The position numbers and the translations under genes are program-made. From positions 1 to 44,362 of the forward strand of contig JAOTXX010000030.1 in the NCBI GenBank assembly GCA_029862185.1: 44,362 nucleotides of DNA. The letters run 5' to 3'. Shown one piece after another: positions 16,815 through 25,752 of this stretch; the stretch's first letter is position 1, and the number at the start of each line of letters is the position of its first letter. The notes beneath the pieces are model-generated. The model made no database searches and was not told where the DNA came from. It was given only the letters and a program-made list of their open reading frames with translations. Source of the DNA: Myxococcales bacterium. GTDB taxonomy: Bacteria > Myxococcota_A > Polyangia > Polyangiales > Houyiibacteriaceae.

Positions 16815-18565
16815 CCGAACATGCTGGCCCAGATGAGGCCTGGGAGCCTGGCCAAAGACGGGTCGGCGTTGAAATACGTGAGCTTCGGACCGACCGCGAG
16901 CGCTCTATCGTTGTCGACGAACCAGGCGGGCCTCGGGAACACGCGGAACGGGCCTCGGAGCACCGACTTTTGCGGCCGGTCGAACATGAAGGTGTTGTGC
17001 ACGACGCCTTGTCCCGATCGAATGTCTTTGCGTTCGTGCCCGGGGAATGCGCCCCAGGTGGGCGTCGCGAATCCGTAGATCAGCCCTGACCAATGGTTGA
17101 CGGCAATGGCTCCGTACCGGAGGTTGGCGATCGCGCGCTCGACGGCCTCGGCGACCGCCGGGTCCTTGAGGGACTTCGGATGGACGATGATGCTGCAGGC
17201 AAGCGTGCCCCAGACGCGCTCGTTGCAGAACTCAACTGCCGCGTCGATGTATTCGACAATCGACGAGGCCGGGAGCGCGACCTCGCTGGTCTGTCCGCAC
17301 CAGGACTCGGTGTTGAAGCAGATGTCATCGGCGTGGCGAGGGTCGAGGTGGTGGATCAGCGTCCAAGGCACCCGGCCTTCACCCTTGGCGCCGAATAGCT
17401 CGGCGTCAGGGTGATGCTCGACGAACGTCTTTTGACGCTCGTGGGCGCCAGGATAGTATGGCTTCCGATCGGCGGCCTTTTTGAATGCCTTTCGCAGCGC
17501 GTCGAGCAGGGCGTCGCGTCGGTCCCATTTCTCGTGCTGCACGATCACCCGCGTCGCCGTGCAGTTGAAGCCCGCGTTGTTGACGATGGTGGACGCGATG
17601 TTCACGCCGTGGAAGTCGAGGTCCTTCTGCGACCAGGGGCCGGGGACGATGATGATCGGGCTCACATTGCCGAGCTCACAGGTGAGTCGCTTGGGGTTGC
17701 GTGCATCATCGGCTGCTTTTCTGCGCGCGCCTTCTTCGCCGACGCCAAAGACGATTGCGTCGTGGGTCTTGTCCGAACCGGTGACGTGGATTTCCTCGAC
17801 CAGACGGTGCAGGCAAAGGTAATCACCCTCGGTCGCGCCCCCGTACACGAGCCGAAAAAAGCCTCGCTCGCGGAGCGGCTCGAACATTTCGTCGATGAAC
17901 GGGCCGAGGTATTCGTTGACCGGATTCATCTTCAACAGGACGACCTGACCCTCTACGAAGAGCTTGTAGAGGGTGTCCATCGGCCCGATCGAGGAGACGT
18001 TTCCTGCGCCCAGCACCAGGGCCAGCTTCCCTCTGGGCGACTTTTCCCGGTAAAACGAGGCCTGGTCCTGGCTCAGCTCCTCGAGCCGGACACCGGGCTG
18101 CATCCAAACCTCGGCCGTGAAGCCTTGAAAGAGCAGTCCATCGAACCCATCGGCCGGGAACACCGGCGCCACCACTTGCCCATCGGGGCGCGCGAAGGCT
18201 GCCGTCGGAAGTTGAGGCACCCCCCGCTCTTGGATGTCGCGGAGCGATGCAATGAGCAGGGTGATGTTCTTGACGACGGCGGAAGGGCCGACCAGCCACT
18301 CCTCGCCTTCTTCGGCTCCGCCAAAGGTCATACCCTTCGCTTCCACAGATGCGGCGACCCAGCGCTCGGCAACTTCGACAGCTCGCTCTCGCACGTGCTC
18401 CAGCATCTCGATGCGTTCGTCGAGGTCGAGCGCCACCCATTCGTTCTTGTGGTCCTCGAGGATCGCAAGCGCTTCGTCGAGCTTGGACTGTGAGGTGGGT
18501 TCGATCCGATGTTCGGCTTCGGGGATGGCGGCGGAGCCTTGCTTCTGGGCGACGGCTTGAGTCAA
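16811..18565 (-). CDS. Aldehyde dehydrogenase superfamily protein, long form
   Basis: 584 residues, longer than the usual ~490. The catalytic Glu is probably Glu297 in LTCELGNVSP, and the nucleophile is Cys335 in NNAGFNCTATRV. The N-terminal ~110 residues are helical and unlike standard members, and the C-terminus extends past the usual oligomerisation region. It would oxidise an aldehyde with NAD(P)+, though CoA-acylating activity is also possible; the sequence does not identify the substrate. The TTG start is well supported by AAGGAGG five bases upstream, which itself overlaps the stop of the helicase gene (TGAAGGAGG). The two genes are therefore coupled. Confidence 0.85.
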   Translation of the reverse strand: MTQAVAQKQGSAAIPEAEHRIEPTSQSKLDEALAILEDHKNEWVALDLDERIEMLEHVRERAVEVAERWVAASVEAKGMTFGGAEEGEEWLVGPSAVVKNITLLIASLRDIQERGVPQLPTAAFARPDGQVVAPVFPADGFDGLLFQGFTAEVWMQPGVRLEELSQDQASFYREKSPRGKLALVLGAGNVSSIGPMDTLYKLFVEGQVVLLKMNPVNEYLGPFIDEMFEPLRERGFFRLVYGGATEGDYLCLHRLVEEIHVTGSDKTHDAIVFGVGEEGARRKAADDARNPKRLTCELGNVSPIIIVPGPWSQKDLDFHGVNIASTIVNNAGFNCTATRVIVQHEKWDRRDALLDALRKAFKKAADRKPYYPGAHERQKTFVEHHPDAELFGAKGEGRVPWTLIHHLDPRHADDICFNTESWCGQTSEVALPASSIVEYIDAAVEFCNERVWGTLACSIIVHPKSLKDPAVAEAVERAIANLRYGAIAVNHWSGLIYGFATPTWGAFPGHERKDIRSGQGVVHNTFMFDRPQKSVLRGPFRVFPRPAWFVDNDRALAVGPKLTYFNADPSLARLPGLIWASMFG

Positions 18566-18575
18566 GGTGCCTCCT

Positions 18576-20510
18576 TCAAGACGCAGATACCGACGACATG
18601 TTGGGGTGTTGGCTCGCGGAGATCAAGAGCTCCCGAACCTCGTCGAGGCGGTCGCAGACGCGCGCCGGCGGAAGGCTTCGAAGAAACACTTTTCCATAGC
18701 CTTTACGGCGAATTCTCGAATCGAGAATAGCGACGACGCCTCGATCTTGTCGGGTGCGGATCAGGCGTCCAAAGCCCTGTTTCAGGGAAAGCGCAGCCGC
18801 TGGCACGAGGTAGCGCATGAACGAAGATTCGCCGGCCTCGTCGAGACGTTCGCAGCGAGCGGCAATCACCGGATCGCTTGGAACGTCGAACGGGAGCTTA
18901 TCGATGATGACGAGCCGCAGCGCCGAACCGGGGACGTCGACACCCTCCCAGAAGCTCGCGGTCGCGAACAACACGGCGTTGCCCTGATCGCGAAATCGAT
19001 CGAGCAAGGTTTGTTTTGGTGCGTCGCCTTGGACGAACCAGTCGTAATCGAGTTGATCTCCGACGCGCTTGGCGAGAATCCGCATCATGCGCAGCGAAGT
19101 CGAAAGAACGAATGCGCCCCCTTCTGACATGCGGATGAGCTCCACGATCTCTTCGGCCGCCGCGTCCGGGAAGTCCGACGCGCGCGGGTCAGGGAGGTGC
19201 TGGGGCGCATAGAGCGCCGCTTGCTCTTCGTATCGGAAAGGCGAACCGACGAGCTCTTCGCTGACCTCGCGATCGATGCCGAGGCGGTGCTTGACGAAAC
19301 CGAAGTCACCGCCAGTGGTCAGCGTTGCGCTGGTAAACACCACGCAGGGGACCCGCTCGTGCAGCCGCTCACGCAACAGCGGGCCCACGTCGATGGGGCT
19401 CGAGCCTACGGCGGGGCTGCGTCCGGTCGCCTGCGCCCAGCTCACCTGGCCCGGCGCTTCGAGAGAGCCCAGCGCATCGCGAAGTCGGTCTGTGCGCCTG
19501 GCGATTTGCAAGGCATTCTCTCGCGGAGGCCGAAGGTTCCGGAACGAGGCGGCGAGCTCGGCGAGCGCGTTGTCCAAGGCGAAAAGCGCGCCTTCCGGGA
19601 TCAGCTCTGGGGGCAACGGGACTCGGCCGCCGTTGGCGCTGCCGGGGAGGGCGCTGAAAAAATTCGAGGATCGCTGGAGCACCGCGTCGAGAAGCCGCGT
19701 TGCCTGCTTCTTTTCACTTTGCCCGCTGCGCAAGGCCGCTCGGGCGTCCCGGACCAACTTGTCGAGCATCGCCGTCGAGACCCGCGAGCCAAAGAAGAGA
19801 GTCGCGGTGTCCTCGATCTGATGCGCTTCATCGAAGATGACCGCGTCGTAGTCGGGCAAGACGGAGGCAAACCCGGTGTCGCGAAGCGCCAAGTCCGCGA
19901 AGAACAGGTGATGGTTGACGATCACGAGCTGAGCGTCGTCTGCGCGTCGGCGGACGCGGGTCACGAAGCAGTCCTCGTAAAAGTCGCAACGGGAACCAAT
20001 GCGCGTATCGGATCCGCTCACGACCCGCGACCAGATCGGGTCTTCCTCGGCAATCGACGCCAGGTCGGCGCGATCACCGGATTGGGTGGTCTCGATCCAA
20101 TTGCGAAGCGCGGGCAGCGAACGGGCGAAGCGGGGCTGCGTCGCGTCGGCGCTGCTCGAAAGCTCCTGAAACCTTCGGCGGCAGAGGTAGTTGCTCAGGC
20201 CCTTCACGCACGCTGCGTTGATGTCGATGCCAAGGTGGCTTTTCAAGGCCGGAAGGTCCTTCTCCATGATCTGGTCCTGAAGCGCGCGGGTGCCGGTCGA
20301 TACCAGCACGCGGCGCCCGCTCAGGGCCGCAGGGATCAAATAGGCCCAGGTTTTTCCAGTGCCGGTTCCGGCCTCGATCAGCAGAACGCCGTCGTGTTGC
20401 AACACGTCCTGCACCGCGCGGGCCATTCGAATCTGCCCTGGGCGATGCTCGTAGCTCGGGATGCCGCGGGCCAGCGGTCCATTCGGTCCAAGCAGGTGGC
20501 CCGCATCCAT
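18576..20510 (-). CDS. DinG/XPD-family iron-sulfur helicase
   Basis: 644-residue superfamily 2 helicase. Walker A is EAGTGTGKT (about 46-54), and the DEAH box is FDEAHQ (226-231). Four Cys at 101, 110, 175 and 181 are spaced as the 4Fe-4S cluster ligands of XPD/DinG proteins. C-terminal motifs include VFTSATL, FWEGVDVPG and the QGFGRLIRTRQDRG motif VI. It unwinds DNA 5' to 3' in repair or replication conflict. There is no exonuclease domain, so it is the DinG/YoaA type. ATG start at 20510. Divergent from rhomboid and coupled to the aldehyde dehydrogenase downstream. Confidence 0.93.
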   Translation of the reverse strand: MDAGHLLGPNGPLARGIPSYEHRPGQIRMARAVQDVLQHDGVLLIEAGTGTGKTWAYLIPAALSGRRVLVSTGTRALQDQIMEKDLPALKSHLGIDINAACVKGLSNYLCRRRFQELSSSADATQPRFARSLPALRNWIETTQSGDRADLASIAEEDPIWSRVVSGSDTRIGSRCDFYEDCFVTRVRRRADDAQLVIVNHHLFFADLALRDTGFASVLPDYDAVIFDEAHQIEDTATLFFGSRVSTAMLDKLVRDARAALRSGQSEKKQATRLLDAVLQRSSNFFSALPGSANGGRVPLPPELIPEGALFALDNALAELAASFRNLRPPRENALQIARRTDRLRDALGSLEAPGQVSWAQATGRSPAVGSSPIDVGPLLRERLHERVPCVVFTSATLTTGGDFGFVKHRLGIDREVSEELVGSPFRYEEQAALYAPQHLPDPRASDFPDAAAEEIVELIRMSEGGAFVLSTSLRMMRILAKRVGDQLDYDWFVQGDAPKQTLLDRFRDQGNAVLFATASFWEGVDVPGSALRLVIIDKLPFDVPSDPVIAARCERLDEAGESSFMRYLVPAAALSLKQGFGRLIRTRQDRGVVAILDSRIRRKGYGKVFLRSLPPARVCDRLDEVRELLISASQHPNMSSVSAS

Positions 20511-20568
20511 GTGCGCGCTTTAGCACGAGGCACTGCGGCTGCCTTGCCGACGCGCTATAGAGAGCCCG

Positions 20569-21291
20569 ATGGTCATCCCCATCCGCGACATCAACCAGAC
20601 GCGCCGCACACCTATCGTCACCTGGGCCATCATCGGCGCGAACATGCTGGTCTTCATGGGCAGCTTGAGCCTCGAGAGCGGCGAGGCCGAAGCCATCGTG
20701 ATGCGCTTCGGCGTGATCCCCGACGTCATCGTGCACGGCAATTGGGCCGCCGCACGCGTGGATGGAGGCGCGCTTGGAAGTTGGGTGACGCCGTACACGA
20801 GCATGTTCCTGCACGGCGGGCTCCTGCATCTCGCAAGCAACATGCTCTTCCTGCACGTCTTTGGCGACAACGTGGAGGACGTGCTCGGGCGCGCTCGCTA
20901 TCTCTTGTTCTACGTTCTGTGCGGGCTCGGCGCTGCCCTGGGGCATGTTCTCGTCGACCCCAACAGCATGGTGCCCATGATCGGCGCGTCGGGCGCAATA
21001 TCGGGTGTCCTAGCCGGCTACCTCACTCTCTTCCCGCATGCGCGCGTCGTCACGCTCATCCCGATCTTCATCTTCATTCACTTCATGGAAGTGCCCGCTG
21101 CGATTTTCATCGTGCTCTGGTTCGTGCTGCAGCTCGTGCTGGGCTACATGTCCCTCGGCATGATCGCCGAAGGCGGAGGCGGAGGCGGCGTCGCCTGGTT
21201 CGCGCACATCGGTGGCTTTCTCGCCGGCCTGCTCTGGATTCGTCTGCTGTACCGAAGGCCTAAGGCGCGTCGGCAGCTTCTGTTTCGCTAG
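20569..21291 (+). CDS. Rhomboid-family intramembrane serine protease
   Basis: 240 residues with six or seven transmembrane helices. The catalytic dyad is Ser141 in GASGAISG and His213 in WFAHIGGFLAG; HLASN (87-91) supplies the conserved His and Asn near the oxyanion. A loop of six consecutive glycines precedes the His helix. It would cut transmembrane substrates in the inner membrane. TATAGA at about 20556-20561 may be its -10 box. The last 32 bases overlap the convergent PilZ-PEGA gene. Confidence 0.93.
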   Translation: MVIPIRDINQTRRTPIVTWAIIGANMLVFMGSLSLESGEAEAIVMRFGVIPDVIVHGNWAAARVDGGALGSWVTPYTSMFLHGGLLHLASNMLFLHVFGDNVEDVLGRARYLLFYVLCGLGAALGHVLVDPNSMVPMIGASGAISGVLAGYLTLFPHARVVTLIPIFIFIHFMEVPAAIFIVLWFVLQLVLGYMSLGMIAEGGGGGGVAWFAHIGGFLAGLLWIRLLYRRPKARRQLLFR

Positions 21292-23332
21292 GCGCCGAAG
21301 GATCTTCGACGGGCTTTGGCTCGGACGGCGGCGCCGCCTCGGCCTTCACCTCGCTTGGCCCAGCTGCAGCCTGTGGCTCGGGCGTCTCTTCGCTAGGCTC
21401 GGCCGGCGGCTCGGCTTTCTCGTCGCTAGGCGCAGCGGCACCGGAGTCTGGGCTGGACCCGGCCCCTTCTTCCCGAAGAGTCACGTTGACGGTTGCAAAC
21501 ATGCGGCGCGTCTCTTCGGTGAACGAAGCGCGGGTCACGAATTTGTTCGCGGTGTCGTAGCCGTTCATGGAGAACACGATCCTTCGAGACTTCGGCATCG
21601 ATTTGAACTCGAGCTCGCCAGGCGTGACGACCACGCCGCCACCGACCGCACTCGCCATTGCGCCTGCTGGGTCGGTCACGACCTGAACGACGTAGGGCAG
21701 CGGTACGAGCCGCATCGTCAGCGACGCTTGGCCGGCGGCGACCTCGATTCGCTGCCTCTGACCCAGGTAGCCGCGAAGCTTCGCGTAGATTGAAACCTTC
21801 GTCCCCACCTCGTGATCGACCACGATCGGCGTGCGTCCCTTGCGTTTTCCATTGACAGTGACGAATGCGCCAACTGGCTGCGAGGTGACCTCGAACTTGA
21901 TGACACCAGCATCGACGCCCTTGTCAGGCGCCGCGTTGGCCGCCGCTGGTTTGGCCGAAGCCGCAGCGTCCCCCTCGCCTTCTTCGCTCTGCGCGGAAGC
22001 TTGGGTGGCGGCGGGGTCTACGGAAGGCGTCGCGCCTGCGGCGGCCTCTTCTTTGGGCTCGATCACCGCAAGAGCGGCAACAGGTACCGCGGCGCGATTG
22101 GGCTCGGCAGGTTCAGCCAAGCGGACCGCGAGCGAATCGATCAAATCGTCGAGCAGTCCAAACTGCCACGCCGCAACCGCCGCACCGGCAACGACCAGCA
22201 CCGCGATGAGCAGATAGACCAAGCCGGGTCGAGCCTGCTTCTCCGGGGTTGGTCTCGTCGTCCAAATGGGCTCGGGCGCCTGCGGAACCTTGAAGGCCTC
22301 CGACGGAATGCCTGGCGCGTCTGGAACAGGCCGTCCCATTTGCCGGTCGCCGGAATCGAAGAAGTGCGCGTCGATGACCTCGCCTGGCGCTGGGCCGAAC
22401 GAGTCGACATCGCCGGAACCGAAAAGGTCTTGAACTCCGCCTTCGAACGATTTGCCCGTCATCTCATCCGAACGTACTTTGGGGGTCGCTCGCCTCTCGG
22501 ACTGGACCAGCTTCGAGGCGTCCTTGGCGATCACCGTGGCGTCGGCTTCAGGGTGATAGCTGTCGGTCGGGTACTCGTGGACCTTCGTGGTTTCATCTTC
22601 GAGAAAGTCGTCTTCTGGGTCGATCTCGTCGAACGCCGGCGCCGCAGCGCTACTGATGCGCGCTGCTGAGCTGCCACCGGAGCCGCCGAACGCGGACATC
22701 GCACCGCGCGCCTGTGCTTCCGACGCCGATTGCCTCTGTTGAGAAGCAGGGGTGTCGAGCGCCGCGAACGCGCCATAGGCTGCCGGATTGTTTCTGTCGT
22801 CGCCGTGATGGCGTGCGCGCGCCGCTCCGGCCTGCGCCTCACGTCGTGCGGCTTCACCGGCCCCGCCCTCCTCGAGCGCAGACGCCAGAAACTCGCTGAC
22901 GTGCCGGACCTTGGTTTGATCGTCGCTGGCAGGCTGGTCGGACTCCGAAGCCTGAAGATGGCCGCCCTCCTTGCCGTGATCGAAGACACCCGGGCGCGCC
23001 CGGTCGTCTGCGATCTTTTGTACGATGGCGCGGGAACTCGCATCCATCTTGATGAACTTGATTCCCATGCCGGCAGGGTCCTGCGGGCTCGCGTCGGCTG
23101 CTTCGCGCCTCCACACCACGCGGCCCACTCCATGGATGAGGGTCGACTCGTCCTGGAGCATGAACTCGAACTTCAGAAGCGTACCCACGGCCAACGGCTT
23201 CTTAGCCTTGATGAATACGCCGCCCCGCGAAATGTCGCAGCTGTAGCGTTCGATGAAATCCTCGAGCGTGGCGCTCTTGTAGCGGATCTTCAGTGAAAGC
23301 AGGGTGCGCTTGTCCTTGCGTGCGTCTGCCAT
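21260..23332 (-). CDS. PilZ-TM-PEGA domain protein
   Basis: 690 residues. An N-terminal PilZ domain (about 8-105) contains RYSCDISRGGVFIKA, the D-x-S-x-G-G c-di-GMP motif, in the form typical of myxobacterial PilZ paralogues. A long disordered Ala/Ser/Asp-rich linker, one transmembrane helix (about 369-390), an acidic Ala-rich stretch, and tandem PEGA-like repeats (VTSQPVGAFVTVNGKRKGRTP and a weaker second copy) follow. The C-terminus is low in complexity (Pro/Glu/Ala). The layout suggests a cytoplasmic c-di-GMP sensor linked through the membrane to a periplasmic beta-rich domain. It converges on rhomboid with a 32-base overlap. Confidence 0.85.
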   Translation of the reverse strand: MADARKDKRTLLSLKIRYKSATLEDFIERYSCDISRGGVFIKAKKPLAVGTLLKFEFMLQDESTLIHGVGRVVWRREAADASPQDPAGMGIKFIKMDASSRAIVQKIADDRARPGVFDHGKEGGHLQASESDQPASDDQTKVRHVSEFLASALEEGGAGEAARREAQAGAARARHHGDDRNNPAAYGAFAALDTPASQQRQSASEAQARGAMSAFGGSGGSSAARISSAAAPAFDEIDPEDDFLEDETTKVHEYPTDSYHPEADATVIAKDASKLVQSERRATPKVRSDEMTGKSFEGGVQDLFGSGDVDSFGPAPGEVIDAHFFDSGDRQMGRPVPDAPGIPSEAFKVPQAPEPIWTTRPTPEKQARPGLVYLLIAVLVVAGAAVAAWQFGLLDDLIDSLAVRLAEPAEPNRAAVPVAALAVIEPKEEAAAGATPSVDPAATQASAQSEEGEGDAAASAKPAAANAAPDKGVDAGVIKFEVTSQPVGAFVTVNGKRKGRTPIVVDHEVGTKVSIYAKLRGYLGQRQRIEVAAGQASLTMRLVPLPYVVQVVTDPAGAMASAVGGGVVVTPGELEFKSMPKSRRIVFSMNGYDTANKFVTRASFTEETRRMFATVNVTLREEGAGSSPDSGAAAPSDEKAEPPAEPSEETPEPQAAAGPSEVKAEAAPPSEPKPVEDPSAPSETEAADAP

Positions 23333-23419
23333 GTTCTTTTGTCTGGAACCCCCAATTAAGAGTAGCTAGCGATTCGTGAAGCAACAAACGATTCGGTGAG
23401 AAAACGACGCCTAAAGTGT

Positions 23420-24244
23420 TCAATAAAGAGTTGCCAAATTGACGCGAATCGGGCGATGCGTTCCCGGGGTAGTCCAAAGGCGCACATCGGCAGGGGTCGG
23501 GCTTCCCATGCAGGCGCCATGAAATTCCAAGGCCCACTGCGATTTCGAGCAGTGACCGATCGTCGCCCAGTGAATCGAGAAGCCCATGTGCAGCACATCG
23601 CGGACTGCGTTTGAGAATTCTTCGACGCCGGGGTCGATGCTCAGGTGGAGGCTGGACCAGGGGCGCCCTACACAGACCCCGTGCCCAATGCTCAGTGCGC
23701 AGGCATCGGCGAGGGAGTCCGCTTCGACCTCGACCTCGAAACCTCGCGGGGAGGTCTCTACGACGATCCGCGCATCGCGAGCCCATACACGTGGCGCACC
23801 TCCCAGAAGCTCGAACGACCGGCCAAACGCCTCGACGAGCTCCGGAGCGACATCGAGCAGGGGCGCCAGTGCGAAGTCACGGTTCTGGAGCTCTCGATGA
23901 GGCACTCGAAGACCGGGCGAATCGTATGGGCCTCGCTCGTCCCAAAGCAGGTCGAGATCGATGCTTCTCGGACCCCATCGTTGGTCGGCATCGCGCCGGC
24001 GGCCGAGACGACGTTCGGTTCGCAGCAACACCGACAAAAGCTCGGTCGGCGAACGCGCCGTTTCCAACCGAAACGCGGCGTTGAGATACCGCGGCTGGGA
24101 CGGTCCCAGTGGTTCCGTTTCGTAGATTGGCGAGACGGCGGTCACCTGGATCTCGTCGCGCGCGTGCAACAGGGCCTGCGCTGCACGGATCGCGGCCTCC
24201 CGCGCTCCGAGATTGGTCCCCACCCCAACGACAACCGCGCGCAT
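23420..24244 (-). CDS. folK: HPPK (FolK) with an unassigned C-terminal domain
   Basis: 274 residues from the ATG at 24244, chosen because GAGG lies just upstream; an ATG at 24259 is an alternative. Residues about 1-155 are 6-hydroxymethyl-7,8-dihydropterin pyrophosphokinase. They show VGVGTNLGAREAAI, SPIYETEPLGP, YLNAA, ERRLGR, RWGPRSIDLDLL and VPHRELQNRDFALAPL, which supply the pterin, ATP and two-Asp metal sites. This is the folate pathway step before dihydropteroate synthase. Residues about 160-274 are an extra region, starting GFEVEVEADSLADACAL, that I cannot assign. Normal FolK is ~160-170 residues, so this is a fusion or lineage-specific extension. Confidence 0.88.
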   Translation of the reverse strand: MRAVVVGVGTNLGAREAAIRAAQALLHARDEIQVTAVSPIYETEPLGPSQPRYLNAAFRLETARSPTELLSVLLRTERRLGRRRDADQRWGPRSIDLDLLWDERGPYDSPGLRVPHRELQNRDFALAPLLDVAPELVEAFGRSFELLGGAPRVWARDARIVVETSPRGFEVEVEADSLADACALSIGHGVCVGRPWSSLHLSIDPGVEEFSNAVRDVLHMGFSIHWATIGHCSKSQWALEFHGACMGSPTPADVRLWTTPGTHRPIRVNLATLY

Positions 24245-24260
24245 CGCCCTCACATTCATT

Positions 24261-24281
24261 AAAAGGGGACAGTCCCCTTTT
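24261..24281. repeat. Perfect 10-bp inverted repeat (REP-like palindrome)
   Basis: Arms AAAAGGGGAC and GTCCCCTTTT flank a single central A, in the gap between the divergent folK and xseA genes. The GGGGACA end resembles the GGGGACACTCTCC end of the 64-bp repeats elsewhere in the window. Isolated palindromes of this kind are often REP elements mobilised by RAYT-type transposases; none is encoded here. Confidence 0.7.
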
Positions 24282-24312
24282 TCATAGGATGGATTGCGGC
24301 TAGGTTCGGCGC

Positions 24313-25752
24313 ATGTCGGAGATGCCGCTTTTCGAGCGTCTTCAGAGCCAAGGCCATGATGGCGATGAACGTGTCTTCCGCGTCAGCGAAGTCAACCGTG
24401 CGGTTCGCCTCACCCTCGAGGACAACTGGGGGAAGGTGCTCATCGAGGGCGAGTTGTCCGACGTGCGGCGGGCGAAAGGGCACGTCTATTTCACGCTCAA
24501 CGACGAGGAAGACCCCGCTCAGCTGCGTGGGGTGATGTTTCAATCCGACGTCCGCCGGACCAAGGCGCCGCTCGAAAATGGCGCCCGCATTCGGTTTCGC
24601 GGGTCGCTTTCGCTCTACACGGCGCGCGGCCAGTTCCAGCTGATCGCTCGCTCGGCGCAGCTCGCGGGCGAGGGCGACCTCGCGGCTGAGTTCCGCAGGC
24701 TACGTGCGAAGCTCGAAGCCGAGGGCCTGCTTGACCCGGAGCGAAAGCGCCCGCTGCCCGCGCTGCCGCGGCGGGTTGGCGTGGTCACGAGCCGAACGGG
24801 CGCGGCCCTGCGGGACATCATTCGCGTGGCGTCGGAGCGCTGCCCCGTGCAGATCCTCGTCGCCGACTGCCGGGTCCAGGGCGAGGACGCGCCGGACAGC
24901 ATCGTATCGGCGCTCGAGCTGATTCAGCGGGTCGAGGACTTGGACGTGGTGATCGTCTCGCGCGGCGGCGGTTCGGCGGAAGACCTCTGGGCGTTCAACG
25001 ACGAAGGGGTGGCGCGCGCCATTGCAGCCTGTCGCGTGCCCATCGTGAGCGGCGTCGGTCACGAGGTCGACATGACGATCGCCGACCTAGTTGCTGACGT
25101 GCGAGCCGCCACACCCTCCAATGCAGCCGAGATTGTCGTGCCCGAGCGCGAAGCGCTGCTTCGCGACCTGCGATCGTGGGAACGGCGATTGAACCAGGCT
25201 CTGGACAATCGGATAGGCGGTCTTCGCCTTCGGCTCGAACGGCAACTGCGCCCGCTCTACGGCGCCCGGAGAGTCATCAGCCCAGTTCGTCGAGAGCTCC
25301 GGGACTTGCAGCAACAGATGCAGCAGATGCAACGGTCCGATCTCCGTGAAAGGCAGGACCGGCTCGCGGAGCTCAATCGGCGGCTGATGCGCTTGGATCC
25401 GCGCTCGGTGCTTCGTCGCGATCAGCGCGAGCTCGCGGTGGTGACCGCCAGGCTCAGGGATGCGGGCCGCGTCCCGGTTCGGCAGCGCCGCGACCGCCTG
25501 CAGTCTCTCGAATTTCGATTGCAGGGCCGTGGGCGGCCGCTGGTGCGGGAGGCGCGCGCAACACATGCAGAGCTTTGTGCGCACTTGGACGCGCTTTCGC
25601 CATTGCGGGTGCTCGAGCGCGGGTATGCGATTGCGCTTCACGAGGCGACCGGTCGTGCGGTTCGGAGCAAATCCGAGGTGAAGCAAGGCGACCGGCTGCG
25701 CGTCCGAGTGTCCGATGGAGAGTTTGGCGCAAAGGTCGAGGGCCATGACTAA
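24313..25752 (+). CDS. xseA: Exodeoxyribonuclease VII large subunit
   Basis: 479 residues. An N-terminal OB-fold (about 20-115: VFRVSEVNRAVRLTLE, GELSDVRRAKGHVYFTL) is followed by the XseA catalytic domain with RVGVVTSRTGAALRDI, VIVSRGGGSAEDLWAFNDE, SGVGHEVDMTIADLVAD and RAATPSNAAE. A coiled-coil region and the C-terminal PLRVLERGYAI segment complete it. The enzyme degrades single-stranded DNA together with XseB. No small-subunit gene follows: the next gene is aroE, which overlaps its last 8 bases. xseB is therefore elsewhere. Confidence 0.95.
   Translation: MSEMPLFERLQSQGHDGDERVFRVSEVNRAVRLTLEDNWGKVLIEGELSDVRRAKGHVYFTLNDEEDPAQLRGVMFQSDVRRTKAPLENGARIRFRGSLSLYTARGQFQLIARSAQLAGEGDLAAEFRRLRAKLEAEGLLDPERKRPLPALPRRVGVVTSRTGAALRDIIRVASERCPVQILVADCRVQGEDAPDSIVSALELIQRVEDLDVVIVSRGGGSAEDLWAFNDEGVARAIAACRVPIVSGVGHEVDMTIADLVADVRAATPSNAAEIVVPEREALLRDLRSWERRLNQALDNRIGGLRLRLERQLRPLYGARRVISPVRRELRDLQQQMQQMQRSDLRERQDRLAELNRRLMRLDPRSVLRRDQRELAVVTARLRDAGRVPVRQRRDRLQSLEFRLQGRGRPLVREARATHAELCAHLDALSPLRVLERGYAIALHEATGRAVRSKSEVKQGDRLRVRVSDGEFGAKVEGHD

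Noticed and set aside
17411-18493. A 360-codon plus-strand frame opposite the aldehyde dehydrogenase
   Set aside because: No recognisable protein, and the dehydrogenase on the other strand has a strong ribosome-binding site and both catalytic residues.
18498-18507. GGTTCGATCC, resembling a tRNA T-loop
   Set aside because: It lies inside the dehydrogenase coding frame and no acceptor, D or anticodon stems can be drawn around it.
19197-21263. A 688-codon plus-strand frame across the helicase and rhomboid genes
   Set aside because: Arg/His/Ala-rich translation with no domains. It covers two genes with complete motifs in other frames.
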